64,000 nt of DNA from Oikopleura dioica. Its lineage: Eukaryota; Chordata; Appendicularia; Copelata; Oikopleuridae. The DNA lies in assembly GCA_907165135.1 (NCBI GenBank), contig OU015566.1, forward strand, positions 8,912,157 through 8,976,156. The letters run 5' to 3'. The position numbers and the translations under genes were made by a program. Shown piece by piece: positions 1-10,555 of this stretch (position 1 is the first letter of the stretch; every line of letters begins with the position of its first letter). A model generated the notes under the pieces. That model saw only the letters and a program-made list of their open reading frames with translations. It was not told where the DNA came from and made no database searches.

Positions 1-923
1 AGTTCATGCGCTCAACAGCAGATTGGCAGAATTTGATGAGCGAATCTGGTTTGATACCCTTAATTTTTTATTGATGACCAGGTTAAACGAATAATTTTGA
101 TACCTGAACGACCATTTCATTGTATCGGTGAATCTGCTGTGCGTAGAGCATTTCATTATCATCCAACAACGATCTCTTTCCAGCAATGACCTTCGTATCA
201 TCTCGCAATTTCGACTTTTTCGAGGGCAAAATTGAAATGTTAAGACTGTCATCTGAGCCGAGCAATGCATTGAGAATTCTTCCTTTTTCCGTGTCCCACT
301 CTGCTAATCTCGTTTCCCAGTGGCGGTTGGTTACTTCTTCGAAAGTTTTTTGTTTTTGCTCTTCGATTACTAACGCCAAAAGTTAACAAAAATAGAAAAG
401 AAAGGACAACTGAGGAAAATCGCGACAGTTGCTGGCGTACAGTACGCGATAAGCCTGTATATTGCGGTGGGGCGCTGATACTTGTGTTAGGATCAAAGAC
501 TTTGAATCGCATAATTACAATTCGGTTGGGTATCTACCTGATAAGATCGCGTTTTCGTGCTCGTTCCTCAGGAACCCTTCAATATCTGTATGGACAACAG
601 GGTTTAATGGCTCCAAATTTCGCGTTGTGGCAAGGTTTTTCAATCGATCTGGAACGTCGGCGATTTCCAGGCCTTTTTGACCGAGAAAGAGGGCAGCTTT
701 GACTTGTTGAGCGTCTGTTCCGTGGGCAGCAGTTTTCGACCAAAGGCGTTTTCCAGCGTCGAGAATCTAAGAGAAACATAAGTCAATGAACTACCGGTAT
801 GAACTGAAGATTTACCTGTCCGAGATTCCGCCGGACTCGAGGTAAATCTGTTCCGTCATTTAAATTGGCAGTTAGCTCCTCTGATTTCTGTAAAAGTGCG
901 TCAAGTCCATTATCAAACTCCAT
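1..923 (-). CDS. NUP93: Nuclear pore scaffold protein Nup93, N-terminal part (partial)
   Basis: Four exons are seen: 816-923, 538-766, 104-369 and 1-58, the last running off the left edge. The start ATG at 923 gives MEFDNGLDALLQKSEEL, followed by LPRVRRNL, LEPLNPVVHTDIEGFLRNE, EEQKQKTFEEV and LLDDNEMLYAQQIHRYNE, then LIKFCQSAVERMN in exon 4. These match the N-terminal third of animal Nup93 block by block. By family knowledge Nup93 is an inner-ring scaffold nucleoporin that holds the Nup62 complex through its N-terminal helix. Introns are short and GT-AG. An AG acceptor (TTTAG, about 938) lies just before the ATG, and the SERP stop is 164 nt upstream, so this is likely a downstream operon cistron. 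About 220 residues are visible of an expected ~820. Confidence 0.93.
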
Positions 924-1087
924 ATGCGAAATCTAAATTCGAGAAAATGAAGTTTGAATTTGAGTTTTGGACTGATGATTGAAGAAAATAGTGTCTGAAG
1001 AAATGAAGGTAAAATACAGGAGATGATTCGAACGAGGAACAAGAAGGAACTCTGGCTTTGAAAATATAAAAGATGCAGGATGAAATT

Positions 1088-1337
1088 TTAGGATCTGGCG
1101 TAGGCTTGGATCTTCAAGATGATCTCGAATATTGCAGAGCCGCAGACCTAAATGGGATGCGGGATTACCCAAGAAGTAAGTAGAGTGGCTTACGACAAAA
1201 ATGAAGAGACCGAGCAGCCATGGACCAACAGGATACTTTTCGGGCTTTGGATTTCTGGTTTTCTGGACATGGCCCTTTTTCGTTATGTTTTGTGAAAAAA
1301 CATTGTTGGCTGTTCGTCGCTTTTGCGCACGAGCCAT
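1088..1337 (-). CDS. SERP1: Stress-associated ER protein (SERP/RAMP4)
   Basis: Two exons, 1194-1337 (48 codons) and 1088-1147 (20 codons with stop), are joined at phase 0 and give 67 residues, against 66 in vertebrate SERP1. The product starts MARAQKRRTANNVF, then SQNITKKGHVQKT and the membrane anchor VGPWLLGLFIFVVCGSAIF. That order of basic N-terminus, N-x-T-K-G motif and a single C-terminal transmembrane helix is diagnostic. RAMP4 is a tail-anchored protein that binds the Sec61 translocon and stabilises nascent membrane proteins in the ER. A TTTTTAG acceptor at about 1349 precedes the ATG, and MOCS2A ends only 62 nt upstream, which fits a trans-spliced operon cistron. SERP1 versus SERP2 cannot be resolved; tunicates probably have one ancestral gene. 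Confidence 0.94.
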
Positions 1338-1399
1338 TTAAAATCAGTCTAAAAATAACGAACTGCAAAAAATTGAAGAGTGAAATGTTTTAATCAAAT

Positions 1400-1721
1400 T
1401 TAGCCTCCGCCAATTGGGGGAATTACTGCCAATTCATCAGACGGTGAAATTTCAATGTCCCCTTCGTCGGCTACGTATTCATGATTTTGTGCAAGTTGCG
1501 ATGATTTGAGAACGGATTCAAGCTCTGGTATCTTTGAAGCCAGCGACGAGAAAATTTTGCCCCTGGATGATTTTGAAGAAATCTGTTTTAGAGCTTCAAA
1601 ATTGAATGAAACTAACTACCCTGCTTATTTTTAAAACCCAAAGCTCGATTTCTATAAAGTCCGCTTCTGCTACTTCCCTTGCCTCGGCGAAGAGCAAAAC
1701 TTTCATACAATACTTTGACAT
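1400..1721 (-). CDS. MOCS2: Molybdopterin synthase small subunit (MOCS2A, MoaD type)
   Basis: Exon 1639-1721 region (end at 1638) encodes MSKYCMKVLLFAEAREVAEA, and exon 1400-1582 ends SDELAVIPPIGGG before TAA. Joining GT at 1637 to AG at 1583 (phase 0) gives 88 residues, the same length as human MOCS2A. The ubiquitin-like fold and C-terminal Gly-Gly are the family signature: the terminal glycine is thiocarboxylated and donates sulphur to make molybdopterin in the cytosol. In mammals MOCS2A and MOCS2B come from one bicistronic mRNA. No MOCS2B frame is visible next to it here. Its neighbours (coiled-coil gene upstream, SERP downstream) share the strand with gaps of 204 and 62 nt. An alternative 3' splice site at 1594 would shift the frame, so the 55-nt intron is preferred. 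Confidence 0.88.
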
Positions 1722-1925
1722 ACTGTACTTTCACAAGTGAGACAAACACAACAACAATCTTTTGGTATAAAATAGTTTTAGTTTACTTCAGAATTTTTGT
1801 ACAAAACTAAACATTTAAATAGAAGCTGAATAACAAAATTAAAAGATTTGGTAGAAAAATAAAAATCATGTACAGTGTTTAAAACGTAGTGTGTCAGATA
1901 CAGTTAGGATTCGGGCAAGAAAGGA

Positions 1926-4900
1926 TCAATTGTGGCTCGCAAACGAGTCGCCGAAGGGTCCGGGCGTGTGAGGTTGGTAGTGAACTTTCAGGTCTGAAAG
2001 GTTAGCTGGTTAGCTTTAGAATACAGAGAAGGACCTTACCTTGATAATGAGCTTTGGAAGCAAGTTTGCGTCTCATTTCTTGCAGCATCGCCTGCTGCTT
2101 GACGCTATGTTTTCGCAATCTATCCTCTTCTGCCACTGCCATCTCCTTCTCTTTGATGTGCCGCGCCATTTCGCCCATGAGGCGGCTATTCTCGCGCTGC
2201 AACGAATCGTACTCACACTGAACAGAGGAATGTTTGCTCAAATGCTTGAAAATGGGACTGACCTGGAGTTCATTTCGTCTGTCGTCACGGGATTTGCCAG
2301 CTTCTCGGATGGTGGCTACGTCGATTCTGGCTTGATGCTCGAGTCGTTGGCTTGCAGAGAGTTGAGTTTTGGTCGTTTCAAGCTCGGACTAAAAAATATG
2401 TTGAAAATGATCTTTTTAGATTGATCAAACCTGAAGTTTGCTAATAACATCTCCTAGCCTCGAGACTTCCTCCTGGTAGCGAATCGTTTTACCATCAAAC
2501 TCGGCCGCTTTCCTCGTTTGCTCGGACGCCAAGGCATCGTTTTGCTTTCGAAGCTTTTCTTGCTCGTGCTTTTGCCTCGTGTGATGAGTTTCTGTTTCTC
2601 TTCGAATTGCTCGCAGGGCTTCTTCAAGCTTTATTAAAAAATTACTTTTTATTGTTTTTATTGATTTTCTGACCTGTTTTATTCTGCTTCTTTGCTCAGC
2701 TGCAGTACGCTTGTACTTGTCGACATCATTCTGAAGCGAGCGTTTTTGGTCTTCCAGTTCAGTGACGCTCGACTTCAAATTCCTCTTTTTACTCTTCAAT
2801 GCGTCTTCTTCGATTGCCTTCGACTTCAGTTGCTCCTCAAGTTTTGCCTGGGTGGAGAGATGCGATGTGACTTGTTCCTCGAGAGATTTAATTGAGCTAC
2901 GGTAAGTTTCCATTTGAGCTTCGGCAGCTTTACGAGTTTTGCATGCAATTCCAAGCTCGCCGCGGAGGTTGCGGAGAAGAGAATCGGACTCTCTTCGCTG
3001 CCGTTGAAGATTTTCGCAGTTTGTAGTGAGATCTTCGACGAGTTTTGTGAGTTTTTCGATTTCAACTCTTGATTCATTCAGCCTGAAGATATTTTTTAAA
3101 ACCGGAATCAGATAAGAAGCATCTTAGTCAGAGATGACCTCTAGCGTGGGGGTGCGCTTCAAAGATTATTATCTGGTCTCCAACAGAGAAACGGCTCCAT
3201 GAGGACCTCCCGCGGATGTTAAACTTGATATAAATGACCACCAGCAAAAAATTACATAAAAATATAATGAAATGAGTCTAAATTCCTATATAAAAAAATC
3301 AAGGAAGAAAAAGTTATCTGTTTTTTAATTTAAAATGAGTCTACAAAGATTCTCTCTATGTTCCCGCTACCTGATGAGGCTTTAATAATAATAATATTTA
3401 TTATTCTTACCTTGTTCCCAGTCTTTCATTTTCTGTTGATGAAACATGCAGTTCCTTCTCAATCAGATGCTGTTTTTCTGAGTCTCGTTCAGAGTTCTTG
3501 ATCATCTGCGAGTTTTCAGCGCGCAGATTGGCGATCTCTCTCTGAAGTTGTTGAGCCATCTCTTCCGAGCTCAAACGGGCCGAGGTAATGTCCTTGATTC
3601 GTTGTTCCATCGCTTCTTGTCGAGTTTTTGAGCATTCTCGTTCGCGATCCACTTGGCTGTGGGCTTAAAGTAGTGTTTCACATTGAAGGAAAACAGATGG
3701 AACTGAGTTGATATTATTGAAATGAATAAAAAGATAACTGATAAAATAAATGATTACCATCTTCTGTCGCTCTATCTAAGAACATCAGTAAAACTGATGG
3801 ACCAATAAAGTTACCTTGATGTACTTTGAATTCGAGCTCCTTGAGCTGCCTTTCAGCAGAACTGAATTTTCCCTCGTACAGATTCGTCAGTTGCTGAGCT
3901 TGATCCCTTTGACCGACCGCTGATTTGAGCTTGTTCCTCAGCTCGTTACATAGCAAGCTAACATCAGCAAGCTTCTTCACAGTCTCAGCATGCTTTACCT
4001 TCAAGGAATCGCCTTCTAATCTAAGCTGGTCCAGTTTAGAATTGAGATTGATGACCTCCGACTCTGGATGGGGCTTCATTCGCTCGTAGTCTTCGATTTC
4101 TCCCTTTGCGATGTTGATGACTTCTTCTTGCGTTTGAATTTTCAAAGCCATGTGTTGGATCTTTTCGGCGTTATTCGTCAGTTCCACTTTTTGAGCGTCA
4201 AGATCGAGATGAGCGCGACGAAGTTCAGCATTCTTTGCACTAAGCTCGGTTGTGAGCTCGTGAACAAGTTGTTCTTGCTTTGAAAGGGTTCCTGTAGCTG
4301 AACTTAGCCCAAATAGTCATTAAATTATTCATTGTTCTGGGAAATGCAAGAAAACTAACACTTTTATTCATTTTGAATAAACAAGGTCACCCTATTGTCC
4401 TGAATGTCGCCCAATCTACAAGAGTAGGCATTTGTTAGTCAATAAATTATTCATTAAAGGAATATGACTTGACTATATAAAAAGTGATGGATGAGTTGAT
4501 GCCAGAAAAAATGAAATCCCCAATCATTTTTGCTTTGGCGTTTTTACAAAACTTTGCGGTAGGAATAAAAACTTGGAGTGGATTAACCCCTTCTGAAAAA
4601 AGAACAATTCTTCACAAATACGCGATGAAATGTGAAGCGGGCAAGTTAGCTCTTTACATATTTTTTGCAACAAAACATATTTTAGACAGACTTATTGAAT
4701 TAGAAAACGAAGGTGTAGAGATGACAGCAGATCTCTACGATCATGTCATGCAGGAATGCGAAGAGTCACCGGTATTGAAAATTTTAACATGAAGAACCAT
4801 CGTTGACGCTCGATACTACATCGTTAATACAACGATCATATAATTTGCATTGTTAATTCAGATAAACTGTGCTTATAAGCGCGGTTTAATCGTCGTTTAA

Positions 4901-6669
4901 TAAATATTCAAAACAAATGACTTCTTGCAAGCTATTATTTTATACATTTACACTCGTCCTCGCTCGTGTGGATTTATCAGGAGTAGATATCGTCAACATA
5001 CTTCACAGATACGCGATCAACTGTGAAAATGGTAATTTATTTTTTTTTTCTTCAGTACTCAAGAAATGAATTAAGTGCTGATCGGAGCAGTTGAACGGTT
5101 CCATGGAGAGCTCACTCCTAAAGTAATGAACCAAATTTTTATGAGATGTTACGCTGTTCCCGCTTTTGAGAATATGATCATATGAAAAAAGAATAAACTT
5201 AAGAACCTTTCCTTTGAGCTGTTTGAAAGCTGCTCTTCGCATTCGGCAGCCTTGGTATTCAAGGATGATCGAATTGCTTCAATTTCGACATCACGATCAT
5301 GCAACTGTTGGTCGAGTATTAAAATTCTGTCTTCATAGTTTTTAGTTTCGGCAGTAACTTCTACTATTCGCTGCCTATAGTCGGATATTTCGACTTGAAG
5401 CTCTCCGATATGATCCTTTGCTGATTTTTCTGCGACTTTGTGCGTCGCAACTGAAGCTGTGAGACGACCGACTCTGTCCGAAAGCTCTTCTGTCTCTCGG
5501 GTTCTTCGATCGATCTTTTCCTGAAGGTCGCCAATGTGCTCCTTCAATTGCCGCATCTCGCCGTTCATCGTCACTTCTTGTTGACAGGTCTCGTCTTTCA
5601 GCCGCTGCCTTTCGAGTTGGCTCTTGTGGAGCGTCTCTCGGAGCTTCTGATTTTCAGACGTCAGCGCTGAGCGGCGTTTGTCAATCGCTTCAACTTCAGT
5701 TTGGGATTCTTTGAGCTTTCTTTTGACGTCCTGATTTTGTTTCTCGAGCTTTTTAGAATTTTCAACTTGGATGGTGATCTGGTCCCTCAGTCGACTAATC
5801 GTCGACGCGAGTTCTATGCTCAAGTCTTTCTCTCGTACCAATTTATCGCCTTTTTCAGATAGCTCCTCTCGCAGCGGCCTGAGTTCTTTTTCCAATTCGC
5901 TTACTTTCGCGGAAAGGAGGAGCTTTTCTTGCTTGTCTACGTGACTCTGCTCGATTCCAGTGTCCCGGCTGACTTTGAAGCTGATCAACTCCCGTTCCAT
6001 GCCCGCTAGTTCGATGGATTTCTCGTTGAGTTCGTTTTCTAGCGCGATGAGTCTGTTTTGTAAGGAATGATTTTCAGACTTGGCGCGCTCCAGCGATTTT
6101 TCACAAGAATCAAGTCGACTGTTGAGCTTCTGGTTTTCTGCTTGTTCCAGTCGAAGATCTGACTGTACTCGGCTACACTTGCTTTCTGCCGTGTGATTTT
6201 TCTGATCAGCATCTCTCACTTCTCCACGGACGGCTTCAAGTTCGATTCTGAGCTTCGCTAGATCGTCGTGTGCGATAGAAATGGCGCTTTCGAGCGTTTC
6301 TTTTCCATTGTCCGCATCGTCGAGCATTTCTCTCAATCGAACAGCTTGCTGTTGGAGATCTTCGTTTTCCACTTCGAGGTGAATCTTCTCTTGGCGGCAA
6401 GCGAAAAGCTGCTCTTCAAAACCTTTCGCCAAAGAGATCTCTTCAGTCAGCGATCGCTCCATATCAGCAGATGTTTCCACCTTGATTTCGGAATCTTTCA
6501 GAGCATTGATCAAGGCGTCGTTTTGCTCCAACAAATCGTGGACGTAATGTTGGTAGATTTCGCATTTTGCTCGATAGTTTTCTGGCGAAGTCGTCAAATC
6601 AAGCCGTTTCAAACGCTCTTCGTAGAGGGCTCGAAACTCTCGAAGCAGATTTTGCATCGATCTGCTCAT
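1926..6669 (-). CDS. Large coiled-coil protein, centrosomal/ciliary type
   Basis: At least nine exons: 5207-6669, 3815-4302, 3758-3775 (18 nt), 3411-3663, 2674-3082, about 2431-2634, about 2264-2388, about 2041-2222 and 1926-1996. The product is about 1,070 residues, beginning MSRSMQNLLREFRALYEERL and ending in a short non-helical tail, HYQPHTPGPFGDSFASHN. Nearly all of it is heptad-rich coiled coil full of E, K, Q and R, as in centrosome and axoneme structural proteins. I could not assign a named family; CEP135/TSGA10-like or rootletin-like proteins are candidates on composition and length only. The ATG follows a TTTAG acceptor at 6674, and CDKAL1 stops 71 nt upstream, so it is probably an operon member. 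The first intron (4303-5206, 904 nt) is far longer than the others and contains two genes on the opposite strand; a second long intron (3083-3410) holds nothing recognisable. Confidence 0.8.
3758..3775 (-). other. 18-nt micro-exon of the coiled-coil gene
   Basis: CTTAG precedes and GTAATC follows an 18-nt block that keeps the frame (phase 1 in, phase 1 out) and encodes DRATED between VHQ and AHSQVDRERE. Skipping it also preserves the frame, so it could be alternatively spliced. Confidence 0.6.
4511..4792 (+). CDS. Small secreted protein, nested gene 1 (unknown family)
   Basis: The reading frame from the ATG at 4511 begins with a hydrophobic leader, MKSPIIFALAFLQNFAVG, which looks like a signal peptide. 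A TATA-like box (CTATATAAAAAG, about 4472-4483) sits about 35 nt upstream, which favours this ATG over the in-frame ATGs at 4487 and 4499. A 45-nt segment, 4641-4685, has GC at its start and TTTAG at its end and falls exactly where the neighbouring paralogue has its intron, so the spliced product is probably 78 residues. Read through, the segment stays in frame and gives 93 residues. The mature part carries ILHKYAMKCEA and YDHVMQECEESP with two cysteines shared with nested gene 2. I do not recognise the family. It lies wholly inside an intron of the coiled-coil gene, antisense to it. Confidence 0.6.
   Translation: MKSPIIFALAFLQNFAVGIKTWSGLTPSEKRTILHKYAMKCEAGKLALYIFFATKHILDRLIELENEGVEMTADLYDHVMQECEESPVLKILT
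4917..5185 (+). CDS. Small secreted protein, nested gene 2 (paralogue of nested gene 1)
   Basis: Exon 1 (4917-5031) and exon 2 (5076-5185) are joined by a 44-nt GT-AG intron at phase 1 and give 74 residues. The leader MTSCKLLFYTFTLVLARVD is signal-peptide-like. The rest, ILHRYAINCEN and then ELTPKVMNQIFMRCYAVP, aligns with ILHKYAMKCEA and EMTADLYDHVMQECEESP of nested gene 1, with the intron at the same place. Both cysteines are conserved. The acceptor TTAAG at 5071-5075 was chosen because the earlier CTTCAG leads to immediate stops. A TATAAG at about 4874 could be its own promoter. It ends 21 nt before the host gene's donor site at 5206. Function unknown. Confidence 0.6.
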
Positions 6670-6740
6670 TTTTCTAAACTAATTTCGGGTTAAAATTAAC
6701 TGTAATAAGATCTTGTTTAATTTATATAATGCGAGAGCGA

Positions 6741-9700
6741 TCAATTACTGACGCTCGATCGCTGTCTTGAAATTGCAAAATAAATAAAACTAGCACAGGC
6801 AATGGCGCCAACTATTCTCAAGTCTACAATCTCACTCAACGCTTCAAGCTTCTTCTGGCCCCACGGTTTGGCCTTTTCCTTTTCTTTTAGAATTTGCAGA
6901 TTTTGGGCAATCGCGACAGTCTTTGGTTCTGAAATAATTTCACCGAGCATCGAATGTTTTGTTGTCTCGGTGACGACGACGTCGACTCGTTTGCCCATCA
7001 ATTCATCGCTGTTTCCTTTGACAAGTATTTGGTGATAAGATTTTGTGTGGCCGACAAGGGAGACTTTATCGTGCGCCATTTCCGTAATCAAGACGCTGTG
7101 GCGCTCGCCTTTTCTTCCCTCAAACGGCAAATAGCTAAAAGCACAAGAATTATTCCGTGTCTGTTTGATTTATCTACAGTCGTAAACTGTAGTTGAACGT
7201 CAAAAAAGCAGAAGTGTCCAAGAAGGTGCACATGCAAAAAACACAAAAAACGGATCAGCTGAGAAAATGCAATATTTGTCGAACTCTTGTCCCTGCTTTA
7301 GTCCCTTCTGGAGGCGACATTTCTCAAACAATATTTACCTTTTGAAGACGGTCGATAATTTTTTCGTTCGTTCTTTGATGATTTGACGCGGGATTTGCTC
7401 CCATTTTGCTGCCGGCGTGCCTGGACGCGGGAAGAATTGGTTCATGAACAAACTAGGGAATTTGTACTTTTCGCAGAGCGATATTGTCTCGTCGAAATCT
7501 TCTTCTGTCTCCGTAGGAAAACCGGCGATGATATCTTCGAGAATTTACTTTCCATCTTTACAATAGTTTAGTAGTCTACCTGTAGCGATGTTGCAATCGG
7601 GCACACTACTCCTAAGGGTGTCAACGACTTTGCAAAAGTCCTCTCTGTTGTATTCTCTTCTCATTGAATTCAGAACAGCGTCGGATCCGGATTGCACTGG
7701 CACATGAAGAAATGAGTAGACTCTGAACAAGAAAGTCCAGTCACTCTTATATTGAAAAAAAATCTACCTTGGGTGATTTAAAATTTTGGCGATTCCCTCT
7801 AAATGCTCAAGAATATACGGCGGGTTTGTCATTCCTATTCTCATCATGCATCCATCTGGAATGGTCTTCACAACAGCATTTAGAAGCTCAACAATGTTTG
7901 TTCCGATATCTCGTCCGTAAGCGCCTTAAATTTCTCTTGGGAAAAAGGAAATAGATTTGCTGTTTTACCCGTGTCTTCGCTGGTAAGCCAGATTTCAACG
8001 ATTCCTTCCTGAAAAGCCTGTTCGAAGCGAGCGACGATCTCGTCGATTGGGTAACTCGCCAGGTCACCTCGAGCATGTTTCGTTTTGCTTCAAAGAAAAT
8101 ATTAAAATATGCAATCGTTGCGGATTGGAGTACAGTGACGATTATAAGTGCAGCGATAGTGAAGCTTTAGGGGGCTTACCAGTAAGTGCAAGAGTTTAAA
8201 CAGCCTGTATTTATGGAGATAATCTCAATCAACGCGTTTCTTCTTACTTTCGGAAGCCCCAAGTCAGCACCTCCGATTCTTTTTCCGGATCGCTTCTTGG
8301 GTCCAAGCAATTTCACCGTGTTTCCTTTCAGTGTCTCTTCCACCACTAAATTTTTTGTGTTTTATGACGCCGAAATGACAAAGATGAAGAAGAATTGTCG
8401 AAAGCCAAATTTGCTTTTCAAAAGCGCCACTCGCACTTTCAATAAATTTAAAAAGCTGCATTTTTATTATCAATTCAAGTTCAATAAAACAAAATTTCAG
8501 AACGATATAGAACATTTCTTTTTTTCAGAGTTACTTTTCCTCGCAAATCCAAAACTTGGACAGGCCGTTTCTTGTCAGACCCCTTCCATCAAAGACATAT
8601 CGAAACGATAATGGAAGCTCTGCAAATATCAAAATGATTGTCGGGCGATTTTTTGCATATCAAAATGATTATTTGCTCGTGTTTCATCGATCAAAGATAG
8701 TTCTCGGTTTTATATTTGCCTCAAACTGATCGGATAGTATTGATCAAAATCAAGGTGTCAAATTTGTGTAAGACAAAAGGTAATATCGACATAAATAACA
8801 GTGAAAAATGAAGAAACCAAATGTACAGCTCAAAAGTCAACTGCTGAACTTTAGTTAAAAATGGATCTACTCTTTGACTTTCATAAAACTCGATAAAATA
8901 TCAAAGCTAATTGCTCTAACTGTGCACAATAACCGTTAAATACTCTCGATTTTGAAATTTCTCTCTATTTTTCCTCTGCAAAAAATGTAAATTTACGAAC
9001 CTTCAACGACCCGGTCAATCTGCTGTACGCCGATGGTAGAGAGGCCCTTGACAAACTTATCGCTGGGGGCTCCTTGAGGCACGCAGCCAGCAACGACGAC
9101 TGGGATGTTTACTTTCTGCGCGGCGCTGATCGCATTCTTGAAATGATCTTCTGCTGGCGCTTTTACGGTGCAGCTGTTCAACAACTTCAAAAATCAAATT
9201 TAAGACTCGTCAAATCTCAAGCTTGAATTCCAAAATTTGCGTCTAATAAAAATTTCGTCTTTACATAAAGCTGAAAGCTGAAATAATTCCAAATAAATTC
9301 GACGTTTTTAATAAAAGGAAAGAGCTTCTGTAAGCGGCAAATTAAAACTCACCCAAAGATCGCATTCCAATCTCTTCGAATCGTCAAGTTTAACATCATA
9401 TCCCGCTTCCGCCAGCTAAAAGCAACCGTCTTAATTTCTGCCTGTCTCATGTGAAAATAAATTCTCTCAGATTTTGGGCGTCAATGTATCTCGTTTCTTT
9501 GGAAAATGCAGTCAATCCAATACGGGAAGGATAAACGGGCTCAAAGCCCTTTCACAATGGAATGATCTATTCATGACAGTTGATGAAAATGTTTCTATGG
9601 TGCCTTCATTGTCTCCCGAATCACAAAAACACGCTCGGCCAAAGTCAGTAGGTGACAATCGCCACTTTCTTCAATTATTAAAAGCTCTACAAAGTTCTAA

Positions 9701-10242
9701 TCTCTAAGATTTTATCTTCCTTGATTCCAAAATTAAACATATTTCGGTCGAATATGAATTTTTGGTGTTTGCATTTTCCGTAAAACGAAATAGACAAGTT
9801 TACGGCAGAAGTTATTTGCCACCGGATGCGTTCAAGACAAATTACCGAGCATAAAACTTAAACTCAATGCTAGAATAACTTGAATTGAGAGTCGATAATT
9901 CAAGTTCCAACATCGTTTATAAGACTCACTTGGCCGGCCATGTACTCTGAATCGGAAGTGTTGTGAGTACATCCCCAGGTGCGCACGTAAATCTTTTGGC
10001 CCCGGGCGAAGCTTGAATCCGCCTCGACGGCCTCGGCATTGCGAATTCTTCTTTTGTGGCGGCGAGTGACAACTTTCCCTTTGTTGAAATCACCATCTTC
10101 CCTGAAGGACAACAGTTGTTGATATATTTTTATGAGAACACGCGCCAAGCAAAGAAAAACATGCCCCGGGGCGAAAACTAAAAGTCAAAAACATGAAGTT
10201 CTACCTTATTTCTCCCTTATCCGCAAGATCTTCGATGTCCAT
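6741..10242 (-). CDS. CDKAL1: Threonylcarbamoyladenosine tRNA methylthiotransferase (CDKAL1)
   Basis: Exons spread over 3.5 kb spell the whole family architecture. The N-terminal MTTase (UPF0004) domain has [35 protein letters not shown] and GCVPQGAP. The radical-SAM core follows with [20 protein letters not shown] (the CxxxCxxC cluster), [19 protein letters not shown] and [13 protein letters not shown] domain ([12 protein letters not shown] region) and a C-terminal membrane helix ([15 protein letters not shown]) complete it. The start [13 protein letters not shown] at 10242 corresponds to the vertebrate DDIED segment. CDKAL1 converts t6A to ms2t6A at position 37 of lysine tRNA and is tail-anchored in the ER. 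The introns at about 8345-8998 and 9430-9920 are unusually long for this genome and hold no supported gene. It is the first gene of the minus-strand run. Confidence 0.95.
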
Positions 10243-10555
10243 TCTTTCTGATTCACACGAGCGAAATCTCCAACGGAACCGGCGAAATTGAAATGTCCTG
10301 TTTCAAATTGGAGATTTTCCAAATTTTTCTCTGTCTTTTTGCGCCTTCGCGATTGGGCGCGCCAGTTCTCAGAGGCCAATCATTTCTCAAACGGAGAATA
10401 TCTCAATCGCTTTATTTCTTGATTTTATGCTTTTCAGAGATCTTTTCTCAAACGAGGGAGTAATTCATGAAATCAGAGAAGAAATTTTTGGAGAAAAATA
10501 TGCGCTTTGAAGAAATTCTTTTATTTAAATTTTTAGACTGACAAATCCGTAAAAA
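10243..10555. promoter_or_regulatory. Shared divergent promoter region, CDKAL1 / CHTOP
   Basis: This 313-bp gap separates the head of the minus-strand run from the head of CHTOP-THOC1. No TATA box is evident. It holds a GC-richer block with CGCGCC at about 10350-10370. A TTTTTAG acceptor at about 10531-10537 precedes the CHTOP ATG by about 20 nt and could be a trans-splice site. Confidence 0.5.

Noticed and set aside
1165-1368. Alternative minus-strand frame over SERP
   Set aside because: It is a shifted-frame shadow of the SERP exon, which has clear homology in the other frame.
1594-1619. 26-nt or 31-nt intron in MOCS2A
   Set aside because: It would be unusually short and put the frame out; the 55-nt GT-AG alternative gives the expected 88-residue protein.
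8186-8611. Plus-strand open frame of 141 codons in the CDKAL1 region
   Set aside because: It overlaps a conserved CDKAL1 exon in antisense and then runs through A/T-rich intron sequence; no leader, domain or splice support.
9474-9707. Plus-strand 77-codon frame inside a long CDKAL1 intron
   Set aside because: No promoter, family or leader peptide, and composition is not clearly coding.
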